Shown here one piece after another: positions 6,970 through 14,952 of a DNA stretch of 19,389 bases (positions are counted from its first letter, which is position 1; every line of letters begins with the position of its first letter). Origin of the DNA: JANLTP01 sp031363055 (GTDB lineage Bacteria > Pseudomonadota > Gammaproteobacteria > Burkholderiales > Burkholderiaceae_E); the NCBI GenBank assembly GCA_031363055.1, contig JANLTP010000256.1:1-19389 (forward strand), read 5' to 3'. The position numbers and the translations under genes are program-made. The notes below the pieces were generated by a model that saw only the letters and a program-made list of their open reading frames with translations, had not been told where the DNA came from and made no database searches.

Positions 6970-7848
6970 TCACCAAGAAGCGAGATCAATGATCAGGTCG
7001 GGCTGAAACGCCGGATTCTCGAATCCGCCCGAGACACCGCGTTTTGGATAACCGCGCGGGTTGCTCAAAACCGTGGCGTTGCCGATCGGGTAACGATGGC
7101 TTGAATGAGTATGGCCATGGATCCACCAGTTACTTTGGGCCACCAGATTATCAAGATCACTGACAAAAGCAGCGTTGGTAACCGAGCTGGCGAACCGCGA
7201 AGAGACTGATCGCCCGGATGGCAAATGGTGACTGATCACCACTCGGGTACCGACGGCCGGTTCGGCCAGCGCCTGCTGCAACCAATGTCTGGAGCGTTGG
7301 TGCAACGCCAGCGAATCGGCCGGCTCGAAGGTACGCAATGAGGGATTCAACAAGGGATTCCGTGAGGGAGGCAACGAAGGACGCAATGAAGTACCGTGGC
7401 TTGCAACTGCGTCATCATCATCATCATCGGCGGCGATCTTGATCGCAAAATAATCAGCCATCAGACCTCGGCTGGCCTGCATGGCCTGGGCTGCGTCCAG
7501 ACGCAGGGCTCGCCCGGGCGAATCAAAGAACCGAAAGTCGGTCCACAAGGTGGTGCCCAAAAACTCGATGCCTCCGAGAACGAGCCGGGCATCATCCAGG
7601 AAATGAATGCCCAGGGATTTGGCCATCGACTGCATGGCCGCACGACAGGGCTGCAATACCTGGTCATAGAACTCATGATTGCCGGCGATCTGGATGATCG
7701 GATGGCGTGGAAATGTCTGTCGCGCCCATTGCAGCGCGGTCACGCCGTTATGAATATCGCCGGCCAGAATCACCGCATCGTAGTCGCCCGCAGGCGCTGC
7801 AAACGGCGCGTGTTCAACATGCAGATCCGACAGTACCAGGACGCGCAT
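6970..7848 (-). CDS. Calcineurin-like metallophosphoesterase
   Basis: The 292-residue protein has the full metallophosphatase metal-site series: SDLH (7-10), AGDIHNG (29-35), AGNHEFY (55-61), a late SHHLPSG (206-212) and HGHTHSSHRY (244-253). Such enzymes use a two-metal centre to cleave phosphomonoesters or diesters, including cyclic nucleotides and nucleic acids; the substrate is unknown here. ATG 7848 begins MRVLVLSDLH, the normal start for the family. A segment at about 140-176 interrupts the fold with six consecutive Asp and a degenerate tetrapeptide repeat (RPSL, PPSR, NPLL, NPSL); this looks like a lineage-specific loop outside the active site. It starts 13 bp after the oxidoreductase stop, and its own stop overlaps ATG 6970 of the next frame. 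Confidence 0.92.
   Translation of the reverse strand: MRVLVLSDLHVEHAPFAAPAGDYDAVILAGDIHNGVTALQWARQTFPRHPIIQIAGNHEFYDQVLQPCRAAMQSMAKSLGIHFLDDARLVLGGIEFLGTTLWTDFRFFDSPGRALRLDAAQAMQASRGLMADYFAIKIAADDDDDDAVASHGTSLRPSLPPSRNPLLNPSLRTFEPADSLALHQRSRHWLQQALAEPAVGTRVVISHHLPSGRSVSSRFASSVTNAAFVSDLDNLVAQSNWWIHGHTHSSHRYPIGNATVLSNPRGYPKRGVSGGFENPAFQPDLIIDLASW
7337..7396. repeat. Five degenerate 12-bp tandem units inside the phosphoesterase gene
   Basis: Units are 7337-7348, 7349-7360, 7361-7372, 7373-7384 and 7385-7396 (for example aatgagggattc, aacaagggattc, cgtgagggaggc). They encode a tetrapeptide-periodic insert. A pure ATC run follows at about 7412-7428 and encodes six Asp. Confidence 0.75.
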
Positions 7849-7861
7849 GCGGCTAGCCGGT

Positions 7862-10800
7862 TCAAACCAGCACGCGTTCGATGCCGCCCTGGTTGGCGCG
7901 GGCTACGTAGTCGACCAGCCAGTTCTCGCCCAGGATATGGCGTGCGACTTCAACCACGATGTAGTCAGCGCTGGCGCCCGAATCGGCTTCAAAACGGGAC
8001 AGGCCCTGCAGGCAGGAAGGGCACGACGTCAAGATCTTGACCGGGCCATCGAACGGCGCGACGGCCTGCTCCGGTTGCTTGGCTGCCAGCGCCTGACTCA
8101 GGCCCTGCTGACGCAGTGCCTGCACACCCGCGATCATCTCGGCTTCCTTGCGAAACCGAACCTGGGTCGAAATGTCGGGCCGGGTGACGGCCAGGGTGCC
8201 GGACTCGCCGCAACAGCGATCGTTTTTCTCGACCTTGCCATTGAGTTCGGCGTTGATCAGTTGATTGACGACCTTCAGCGGTTGATGTTGCTTCATCGGG
8301 CTGTGACAAGGGTCGTGGTACATATATCGGGTACCGGTGACGCCTTGCAAGGTAACGCCTTTTTCCATCAGATACTCATGAATATCGAGGATCCGGCAGC
8401 CCGGGAAAATCTTCTCGAACTCATAACCCTGCAACTGATCGTAGCAGGTACCACAACTGACCACGACCGTGCGGATATCCAGATAGTTCAAGGTGTTCGC
8501 AACCCGGTGAAACAATACCCGGTTATCGGTAATGATCTGGTCGGCCTTCTCAAACTGGCCAGAGCCGCGCTGCGGATAACCACAACACAAATAGCCGGGC
8601 GGCAAGACGGTTTGAACCCCGACTTGCCAGAGCATCGCCTGGGTGGCCAAACCAACCTGCGAGAACAATCGCTCGGAGCCGCAGCCCGGGAAGTAAAACA
8701 CCGCTTCGCTGTCGACCGACGTGTTCTTCGGATCGCGAATGATCGGCACGTAGTTATTGTCTTCAATGTCGAGCAAGGCACGCGCGGTCTTCTTCGGTAA
8801 ATTGCCCGGCATCTTCTTGTTGATGAAATGAATCACCTGTTCCTTGATCGGTGACTTGCCCACCGTCGCTGGCGGCCGCCGGGTTTGCGCCTTCGCACCG
8901 ATCCGGAAAAAGTCATTGGCCCAGCGTTGCAGACGGTAGCCGACACCGACCATGGCCGCGCGCGTCATCTTGATCGTGTCGGGATCAGTAGCGTTCAAAA
9001 AGAACATCGCCAAGGCATTGCCCGGATTAAATTTCTTTTTGCCCATCTTGCGTAACAAATTGCGCATGTTCATCGAGACGTCGCCGAAATCGATGTCGAC
9101 CGGGCACGGCGTTTCGCATTTGTGGCAGACCGTGCAGTGGTCAGCGACATCGGAGAATTCATCCCAGTGACGAATCGACACACCGCGCCGGGTTTGCTCT
9201 TCATAGAGGAAGGCTTCGATCAGCAACGAGGTCGCGAGAATCTTGTTGCGCGGCGAGTACAGCAGATTGGCGCGCGGAACATGGGTGGCGCAGACCGGTT
9301 TGCACTTGCCGCAGCGCAGGCAGTCCTTGATCGAATCGGCGATTGAACCGATATCGGATTGCTGCAAAATCAGCGATTCGGCGCCCATCAATCCAAACGA
9401 CGGTGTGTAGGCATTGCGAAGATCGCCAGCGGGCATCAACTTGCCCTTGTTAAAGCGCTGTTTCGGGTCGACCCGCTGTTTGTAGGACCGAAAATCGCCG
9501 ATTTCCTCCTCGGTGAGGAACTGCAGTTTGGTAATGCCGATGCCGTGTTCGCCGGAAATGACGCCATCGAGCGAGCGCGCCAGCGCCATGATGCGCACCA
9601 CTGCGTTTTCAGCCTCGTGCAACATCTCGTAATCGTCCGAGTTGACGGGGATGTTGGTATGCACGTTGCCGTCGCCGGCATGCATGTGGAGCGCCACAAA
9701 AACACGCGATCGCAGTACCTTGCCATGCAGCGCCGTACAGGCATCGAGCAGCGGCTTGAACGCCTGCCCCTGGAAAATTTCGGCCAGCCCGTCGCGCAGC
9801 TCGGTCTTCCAGGAGATGCGGATGCTGCGATCCTGCAGAAGATGAAACAGTTGCGCTTGCGGGTCCCGAACCAGCATCTGTTCGGCCAGCCGATCGGCTT
9901 GCCCGAGCCCGAGTCGCGAGAATTGCTGGCGCGCACTGGCCAGTGGCTCATCGATGGCATTCAACAAGAATTGCCAGCGCTGCTCAGTCGTCTCGATCAG
10001 ATCCAGCGCTTGCCGCGCGCGTTCGCTGAGCAATTCGTCGATCGGCAACTTCTCGAGCTCGACATCGTCGGACCGACCCAGCGGCAGATCGCGAATATTG
10101 CGGCTGAACAGGCCTTTGAGCTCGCTCAACAGGCGCAGCTTGTTACGCGTCGACAGCTCGATGTTGATGTGCTCGATACCGTCGGTGTATTCACCCATAC
10201 GCGGTAATGGGATGACCACGTCTTCGTTGATCTTGAAGGCGTTGGTATGTCTCGAAATCGCCGCCGTGCGGGCCCGATCCAGCCAGAAGGTCATGCGCGC
10301 TTCGGCCGACAGCGCAATGAAGCCCTCGCCGCTGCGTGCGTTGGCAATCCGTACGACCTCCGAAGTGGCGCGCGCCACCGCCGCGTCATCATCACCGACA
10401 ATATCGCCGATCAGAACCATCTTGGGCAAACCGCCGCGTTTTGACTTGGTGGTGTAGCCCACGGCCCGCAAGTAACGCTCGTCGAGATGCTCAAGCCCCG
10501 CCAACACCACCGGCACATGGCCCGACGCCGGTGTGTTGCCGGTCGCCAGACGGTCCAGATAGTTCTTGATCTCGACAATCGACGGCACGGCTTCGCGCGG
10601 CTGACCAAAGAACTCCAGGCAAACCGTGCGAATGTGCGGCGGCATGCGGTGCAATATCCAGCGTGCCGAGGTAATGATGCCGTCGCAACCCTCCTTTTGC
10701 ACCCCGGGCAAACCGGCCAGGAACTTGTCGGTGACATCCTTGCCCAGCCCTGGCTTTCGAAACCGCCGGCCTTCGATCGACAGTTGCTCGCGGCGCATCG

Positions 10801-11929
10801 CCTCGCCGGTCATTTCGCCGTTGCTGCCGAGCTGCTTGGGCTTGAACCAGGCAAGCTCGAACTCGGCGATTTTTGCATCATGGATTTTCGACAGATTGTG
10901 GCCGACCCGGCTAACCTCGAGCCAATTGCCGTCGGCATCAACCATGCGCCACCAGGCGAGGTTATCGAGCGCCGTACCCCAGAGCACCGCTTTTTTGCCA
11001 CCAGCATTCATGGCGATGTTGCCACCGACGCAAGAGGCATCCAGCGAGGTCGGATCGACCGCAAACACCAGCCCGGCGCGCTCGGCAGCTTCGGTAACGC
11101 GCCGTGTAACGACCCCGGCTTCGGAGCGAATGGTGGCCACTTCATGATCGAGGCCTGGCAGCTTCAGTCGTTGCACCGCACCCAGGGTTTCGAGTTTTTC
11201 GACATTGATGACGGCACAAAACGGCGTCAGTGGAATCGCGCCGCCGGTATAACCAGTGCCACCACCGCGCGCAATGATACTGAGCTCGAGTTCGAAACAG
11301 GCAGCCACCATTTGACCGATTTCGTGTTCCGTTTCGGGCGTCAGCACCACAAACGGATACTCGACTCGCCAGTCGGTTGCGTCGGTGACATGCGAGACAC
11401 GCGACATCGCATCAAATTTGATATTGTCCGCGGCGGTGCAGCGCGACAACAGCCTGAGCGCACGTTTGCGCAAGGCGGCGGCGCTGACAAAGTGTTGCTC
11501 GAAGTCGGCGACCGCCTGTCGTGCAGCGACCAGCAGGGCATCAACCTTGATTCGGCGCTCGACATCTTGCGAATCGGCTTCGCCATCGACAGCGGAGCGT
11601 CGCTTCGCAACTTCCGCTAACCGATGCTGCAAGGCTTCGACCAGTTGCGAGCGGCGCTTCGGATTTTCGAGCAGATCGTCTTCGAGATACGGATTGCGGC
11701 GCACCACCCAGATATCGCCCAATACCTCGAACAACATGCGCGCCGATCGCCCGGTGCGACGTTCGCTGCGTAACTCGTCGAGTGTTTGCCAGGCCTGCGC
11801 ACCGAGCAGCCGCATGACGATCTCGCGATCGGAAAACGACGTGTAGTTGTAGGGAATCTCGCGCAGGCGAGCGGGCACCTCGGCAGGTGCCTCGGGCATG
11901 AGTCGAATCGGAGCAAGCGGAGCGTTCAT
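7862..11929 (-). CDS. Single-chain FAD/4Fe-4S/CCG-domain oxidoreductase (D-lactate/glycolate dehydrogenase type, DUF3683)
   Basis: This 1355-residue cytoplasmic-side enzyme fuses the parts usually split between GlcD-like and GlcF-like subunits. In order: a DUF3683-type N-terminal region (about 15-185); a PCMH FAD domain (about 190-440) with ARGGGTGYTGG (220-230) and VGGNIAMNAGG (301-311); an FAD-oxidase C domain (about 540-840) with HMHAGDGNVH (748-757) and SGEHGIGI (792-799); two CxxCxxCxxxC clusters (Cys870, 873, 876, 880 and Cys932, 935, 938, 942); and two CCG heterodisulfide-reductase-type modules (GCG at 1082-1084, CCG at 1115-1117; HDPCH at 1205-1209, CCG at 1239-1241, final CPSC at 1303-1306). 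It probably oxidises a 2-hydroxy acid and reduces quinone; D-lactate or glycolate is inferred. ATG 11929 (MNAPLAPIRL) is chosen, 11 bp after yqaA, over an open frame reaching 12079 into that gene. Every cofactor motif looks intact. Confidence 0.94.
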   Translation of the reverse strand: MNAPLAPIRLMPEAPAEVPARLREIPYNYTSFSDREIVMRLLGAQAWQTLDELRSERRTGRSARMLFEVLGDIWVVRRNPYLEDDLLENPKRRSQLVEALQHRLAEVAKRRSAVDGEADSQDVERRIKVDALLVAARQAVADFEQHFVSAAALRKRALRLLSRCTAADNIKFDAMSRVSHVTDATDWRVEYPFVVLTPETEHEIGQMVAACFELELSIIARGGGTGYTGGAIPLTPFCAVINVEKLETLGAVQRLKLPGLDHEVATIRSEAGVVTRRVTEAAERAGLVFAVDPTSLDASCVGGNIAMNAGGKKAVLWGTALDNLAWWRMVDADGNWLEVSRVGHNLSKIHDAKIAEFELAWFKPKQLGSNGEMTGEAMRREQLSIEGRRFRKPGLGKDVTDKFLAGLPGVQKEGCDGIITSARWILHRMPPHIRTVCLEFFGQPREAVPSIVEIKNYLDRLATGNTPASGHVPVVLAGLEHLDERYLRAVGYTTKSKRGGLPKMVLIGDIVGDDDAAVARATSEVVRIANARSGEGFIALSAEARMTFWLDRARTAAISRHTNAFKINEDVVIPLPRMGEYTDGIEHINIELSTRNKLRLLSELKGLFSRNIRDLPLGRSDDVELEKLPIDELLSERARQALDLIETTEQRWQFLLNAIDEPLASARQQFSRLGLGQADRLAEQMLVRDPQAQLFHLLQDRSIRISWKTELRDGLAEIFQGQAFKPLLDACTALHGKVLRSRVFVALHMHAGDGNVHTNIPVNSDDYEMLHEAENAVVRIMALARSLDGVISGEHGIGITKLQFLTEEEIGDFRSYKQRVDPKQRFNKGKLMPAGDLRNAYTPSFGLMGAESLILQQSDIGSIADSIKDCLRCGKCKPVCATHVPRANLLYSPRNKILATSLLIEAFLYEEQTRRGVSIRHWDEFSDVADHCTVCHKCETPCPVDIDFGDVSMNMRNLLRKMGKKKFNPGNALAMFFLNATDPDTIKMTRAAMVGVGYRLQRWANDFFRIGAKAQTRRPPATVGKSPIKEQVIHFINKKMPGNLPKKTARALLDIEDNNYVPIIRDPKNTSVDSEAVFYFPGCGSERLFSQVGLATQAMLWQVGVQTVLPPGYLCCGYPQRGSGQFEKADQIITDNRVLFHRVANTLNYLDIRTVVVSCGTCYDQLQGYEFEKIFPGCRILDIHEYLMEKGVTLQGVTGTRYMYHDPCHSPMKQHQPLKVVNQLINAELNGKVEKNDRCCGESGTLAVTRPDISTQVRFRKEAEMIAGVQALRQQGLSQALAAKQPEQAVAPFDGPVKILTSCPSCLQGLSRFEADSGASADYIVVEVARHILGENWLVDYVARANQGGIERVLV

Positions 11930-11940
11930 CAGCCTAAAAA

Positions 11941-12435
11941 TTAGCCTAAGAAAGGTTTGATCAGTTTCATCCACCAGGCATCTGGCACCCAGAGCAAGGC
12001 GGCCGTCATCAACGTGTATCTGAGAAATTTTCCGACCAGCATCCAGCCAACGCTGGGCCAGAACGGCATCCTCAACCATCCGGCAACCGCACAGAGCGGA
12101 TCACCAACCGCCGGTAACCAGGAGAAGAACACAGCTTTCGGCCCGAGCCGCTCAAACCATTTCAAATAGCGGGTCTTCGCCTGAGGGGCGACGGCGTGTT
12201 TGGCACCACGCCCCATCCAATAATCGAGCATACCACCGAGGGTATTGCCGGCCGTGGCGACCATGATGGTCAGCCAGAATTGCTCGGGGTTTAGTTTGAC
12301 ATAGCCGAATACCGCAGGTTCGGAGCCCAGTGGCAGCAAGGTCGCTGACACGAAGGCTACGACGAAGACCGAACTGAGCCCGTTGGTCGGCAAGGCGAAC
12401 CATTCAATCAGACGTTCAACCAGCGAGGCAAGCAT
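11941..12435 (-). CDS. yqaA: YqaA/DedA-like small membrane protein
   Basis: From ATG 12435 it has 164 residues. It carries the VTT/SNARE-associated-type core of the YqaA family: FVSATLLPLGSEPAVFGYV, then ATAGNTLGGMLDYWMGRG, a polar loop, SWLPAVGDPLCAVAGWLRM and GKFLRYTLM. Related DedA/VTT proteins act in lipid or ion homeostasis at the inner membrane; the function here is unknown. The frame runs on upstream to ATG 12516 (191 residues), but start 12435 places the core (EWFALPTNGL) where relatives have it. Neither start has a good ribosome site. The upstream ATG would share its CATG with the divergent ilvA start. Degenerate 12-bp repeats straddle the 12435 start, giving amphipathic ESLI/ESLV/ASLV/ERLI. 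The oxidoreductase gene follows after 11 bp. Confidence 0.83.
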   Translation of the reverse strand: MLASLVERLIEWFALPTNGLSSVFVVAFVSATLLPLGSEPAVFGYVKLNPEQFWLTIMVATAGNTLGGMLDYWMGRGAKHAVAPQAKTRYLKWFERLGPKAVFFSWLPAVGDPLCAVAGWLRMPFWPSVGWMLVGKFLRYTLMTAALLWVPDAWWMKLIKPFLG

Positions 12436-12465
12436 CGGCGCAACCAGCGATTCAATCAGCGATTC
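12406..12465. repeat. Five degenerate 12-bp tandem units at the yqaA 5' end
   Basis: Units are 12406-12417, 12418-12429, 12430-12441, 12442-12453 and 12454-12465, based on aatcagcgattc or aaccagcgattc. All are in the yqaA frame and read ESLI, ESLV, APML, ASLV, ERLI. Two units lie upstream of the ATG I prefer. Confidence 0.75.
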
Positions 12466-12499
12466 AATACTTCCAATGATCGCATGGAAGCGCGTCCGG

Positions 12500-12505
12500 T
12501 AAAAT
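12500..12505 (+). promoter_or_regulatory. Possible -10 box of ilvA (near-leaderless)
   Basis: TAAAAT ends 9 nt before the ilvA ATG at 12515. There is no Shine-Dalgarno-like tract in the intervening tgacagacc and no clear -35. If used, transcription would begin within a few bases of the start codon. Confidence 0.35.
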
Positions 12506-12514
12506 TGACAGACC

Positions 12515-14026
12515 ATGCCAATCGACTACCTGAAAAGAATTCTGACGGCCCGTGTCTACGACGTTGCCATTGAAACGCCGCTCGAGGCCGCGCCGGCGCT
12601 GTCGCTGCGCCTCGCGAACCGGGTATTGCTCAAGCGCGAGGACCTGCAGCCGGTGTTCTCGTTCAAGCTTCGCGGCGCCTATAACAAGATGATCAATTTA
12701 ACCGCCGAACAATTGCAGCGCGGCGTCATTGCCGCCTCGGCGGGCAATCATGCGCAAGGCGTGGCGCTCGCCGCCCAGCGACTGAAGTGCCGCGCCGTCA
12801 TTGTGATGCCGGTGACGACACCGCAGGTCAAGATCGATGCGGTCATCAGTCGTGGTGCCGAGGCCATACTGTTCGGTGATTCTTACAGCGACGCCTATGT
12901 GCATGCGCTCGGCCTGCAGGAGCAACAGAGTCTGACGTTCGTTCATCCGTTTGATGATCCGGATGTCATCGCCGGCCAAGGTACGATCGGTATGGAGATC
13001 TTGCAAAAACACCAGGCGCCGATTCATGCGATCTTTGTAGCCATAGGCGGCGGCGGCTTGATCGCCGGCGTGGCGGCCTATGTCAAGCAGATTCGACCTG
13101 AAATCAAGGTGATCGGCGTTCAGTCAAAGGACTCGAATGCGATGCAGCTTTCGCTGGCCGGCGACCAACGCATCGAGCTCAAAGAGGTTGGCCTGTTCGC
13201 AGATGGCACCGCAGTCAAGCAGGTCGGCGTCGAGACCTTCCGGCTGGCCAAGCTCTTTGTAGACGAAATCATCCTGGTCGACACCGACGAAATATGCGCA
13301 GCCATCAAGGATGTTTTTCAAGATACCCGCTCGATTCTTGAACCCTCGGGTGCACTGGCCATTGCTGGCGCCAAAGCGTACGTTGAGCGCACCGGCGTGC
13401 GAGACAAAACCCTGATCGCGATCGCCTGCGGGGCCAACATGAATTTTGATCGTCTGCGATTTGTGTCGGAACGGGCCGAGATCGGCGAACAGCGCGAGGC
13501 GGTGTTCGCCGTCACAATCCCGGAGGAGCGCGGCAGTTTTCGGCGCTTCTGTGAGTTGGTCGGACCGCGCAATGTGACCGAGTTCAACTACCGCATCGCC
13601 GGCGCCAAACAAGCCCACATTTTTGTCGGCGTTCAGATTGCACACGCCGATGAGGCGCGAATCATTGCCGAGAACTTCGAGGGCGCCGGCTTTGCCACCT
13701 TGAATCTGAGCGACGATGAATTGGCCAAATTGCACATCCGGCATCTGGTTGGCGGCCGATCCCGATTGGCCGCCGACGAAAGGCTGTTCCGGTTTGAATT
13801 TCCGGAGCGGCCGGGTGCGCTCATGCGTTTTTTGTCGGCGATGAGTCCGAACTGGAATATTTCCTTGTTCCACTACCGGAATCACGGTGCTGACTCGGCC
13901 CGTATTTTGGTGGGCCTGCAAGTACCGACTCATGAGAGCAAGGATTTCAATTGCTTTCTGGCCAACTTGGGGTACCCTTATGTGGATGAGAGTGAACATC
14001 CGGCTTACAAGCTGTTTCTGGCTTGA
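12515..14026 (+). CDS. ilvA: Threonine ammonia-lyase (threonine deaminase), biosynthetic
   Basis: IlvA is the PLP enzyme that converts threonine to 2-oxobutanoate and ammonia, the first committed step of isoleucine synthesis. At 503 residues it matches the long biosynthetic form (514 in E. coli). The PLP lysine is Lys51 in SFKLRGAYN (49-57). SAGNHAQG (75-82), the phosphate-binding GGGGL (178-182) and CGANMN (305-310) are all present. Two C-terminal ACT-like regulatory domains follow, with ERGSFRRFCELVG (338-350) and ERPGALMRFL (431-440), which implies feedback control by isoleucine and valine, as known for this architecture. ATG 12515 begins MPIDYLKRILTARVYD, as in relatives. It is divergent from yqaA and followed by a weak terminator at 14038-14072. 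No leader peptide or attenuator rich in branched-chain codons is seen upstream. Confidence 0.97.
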   Translation: MPIDYLKRILTARVYDVAIETPLEAAPALSLRLANRVLLKREDLQPVFSFKLRGAYNKMINLTAEQLQRGVIAASAGNHAQGVALAAQRLKCRAVIVMPVTTPQVKIDAVISRGAEAILFGDSYSDAYVHALGLQEQQSLTFVHPFDDPDVIAGQGTIGMEILQKHQAPIHAIFVAIGGGGLIAGVAAYVKQIRPEIKVIGVQSKDSNAMQLSLAGDQRIELKEVGLFADGTAVKQVGVETFRLAKLFVDEIILVDTDEICAAIKDVFQDTRSILEPSGALAIAGAKAYVERTGVRDKTLIAIACGANMNFDRLRFVSERAEIGEQREAVFAVTIPEERGSFRRFCELVGPRNVTEFNYRIAGAKQAHIFVGVQIAHADEARIIAENFEGAGFATLNLSDDELAKLHIRHLVGGRSRLAADERLFRFEFPERPGALMRFLSAMSPNWNISLFHYRNHGADSARILVGLQVPTHESKDFNCFLANLGYPYVDESEHPAYKLFLA

Positions 14027-14037
14027 GAGGCCAGTAG

Positions 14038-14072
14038 CGAAACGCAATCGATGTGTCGAACCGTTTCGTTTT
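14038..14072 (+). terminator. Weak intrinsic terminator after ilvA
   Basis: CGAAACG (14038-14044) pairs with CGTTTCG (14062-14068) and is followed by TTTT (14069-14072). The 7-bp stem is only moderately GC-rich and the loop is 17 nt, so termination may be inefficient. It begins 11 nt after the ilvA stop. Confidence 0.45.
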
Positions 14073-14079
14073 GACTATT

Positions 14080-14095
14080 AGCAACTTTCGTTGCT
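14080..14095. other. Small perfect hairpin AGCAAC-tttc-GTTGCT
   Basis: A 6-bp inverted repeat with a 4-nt loop lies in the 218-bp gap between ilvA and the response regulator gene. No T-run follows, so it is not a terminator by itself; it could be an operator half-site pair or chance. The rest of the gap (to 14244) shows no other clear element. Confidence 0.25.
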
Positions 14096-14244
14096 CTGTC
14101 ACCAAAAGCGTGTGCAGAACAATTGGTTAGAATTCGGCACCGTTTCTGAATCTTGACGGTTGATGAAAATCAGCGCCTGCGGTCGACTTGCAGACTACGA
14201 AAATGGTGCGGGCAGAGAACTGACAACAGAGGCGGGAAAACTCT

Positions 14245-14952
14245 ATGCGCGTCGCAATCCTAGACGACGATCCTCATTTGCTCGAAAGCGTGAGCAGCGC
14301 GATGGTTCAGGCCGGTTTCACCTGCAAAACGTACCGCTTGTCCCGCGAGTTACTGCAGGACTTGAAGCGCGAGAGCTTCGATCTTCTGCTGGTTGACTGG
14401 CTGCTGCCGGACCTGCCGGGCATTGAGGTCATCAAGACCGTTCGCAATCAGCTCAACAGCGACATGCCGATTCTGCTGGTCACCGCGCGCGATGCCGAGC
14501 GCGACGTCATTGAAGCACTCGAAGCCGGCGCCGATGACTATATGGTCAAGTCCTCGCGCAATGGTGAATTGGTGGCGCGCGCCAAAGCACTGTTGCGTCG
14601 CACTCGAAGCAAGCCCGAGGTCGAGCGAGTGTTCGAATTGGGGCCCTTCAAGCTCGACACGCGCACGCACGACGCTTGGCGCGACGGCGTTCATATCGAA
14701 CTGACGCAAAAAGAATTCAACCTGGCGCTGATCTTGTTGAAGAATATCGGCAAGCCGTTATCGCGTGGCCACATCCGCGAAATCGTTTGGGGTCGCGGCA
14801 CCGAAGTTCCGTCCCGAACCATGGATACTCACATCTCGCGGGTTCGAACCAAGCTCGATCTACGTCCCGAGTCCGGCTTTTTGCTGGCGCCCGTCTACAG
14901 CTACGGCTATCGGTTGGAACATCTGGGTAATGAGGACGCACAGGCAGCCTGA
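14245..14952 (+). CDS. OmpR/PhoB-family response regulator
   Basis: This 235-residue regulator has a receiver domain (1-115) with acidic pocket Asp7-Asp9, phospho-acceptor Asp51 in LLLVDWLLPD, Thr80 in LLVTARD and Lys102. A winged-helix DNA-binding domain (about 130-228) contains the OmpR-type LTQKEFNLALILLKNIGKPLSR, the recognition segment SRTMDTHISRVRTKL and the wing YSYGYRL. The residue after Lys102 is Ser, whereas most receivers have the Lys-Pro cis-peptide; the run VKSSRNGELV suggests a slightly different switch surface. AGAGG at 14228-14232 and a GGCGGG tract (14231-14236) lie upstream of ATG 14245. The gene overlaps the LysM-FecR gene by 23 bp and is in the same operon as the CHASE2 kinase, its likely partner. 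Targets are unknown. Confidence 0.94.
   Translation: MRVAILDDDPHLLESVSSAMVQAGFTCKTYRLSRELLQDLKRESFDLLLVDWLLPDLPGIEVIKTVRNQLNSDMPILLVTARDAERDVIEALEAGADDYMVKSSRNGELVARAKALLRRTRSKPEVERVFELGPFKLDTRTHDAWRDGVHIELTQKEFNLALILLKNIGKPLSRGHIREIVWGRGTEVPSRTMDTHISRVRTKLDLRPESGFLLAPVYSYGYRLEHLGNEDAQAA

Noticed and set aside
5045..7006. Plus-strand open frames of 248 and 284 codons opposite the 539-aa protein and the DUF971 gene
   Set aside because: Composition is that of a reverse-complement shadow; the minus-strand genes have start signals, tight spacing and recognisable motifs.
7847..11620. Long plus-strand open frames (317, 282 and 377 codons) opposite the oxidoreductase gene
   Set aside because: They are antisense to a gene with every cofactor motif intact, and their translations are Arg/Gln/His-rich with no domain pattern; open antisense frames are expected in GC-rich DNA.
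12406..12465. CRISPR-like array
   Set aside because: Units are only 12 bp with no spacers, and they stay in a coding frame; the same holds for the other tandem tracts.
12505..12510. Perfect TTGACA just before the ilvA start
   Set aside because: No -10 box lies 16-18 bp downstream; a transcript from it would begin inside ilvA.
14160..14396. 78-codon open frame before and across the response regulator start
   Set aside because: It overlaps the regulator out of frame, has no ribosome site and no recognisable content.
14765..14929. 55-codon upstream extension of the LysM-FecR frame
   Set aside because: It lies wholly within the DNA-binding domain of the regulator gene, and the signal sequence is positioned sensibly only from ATG 14930.
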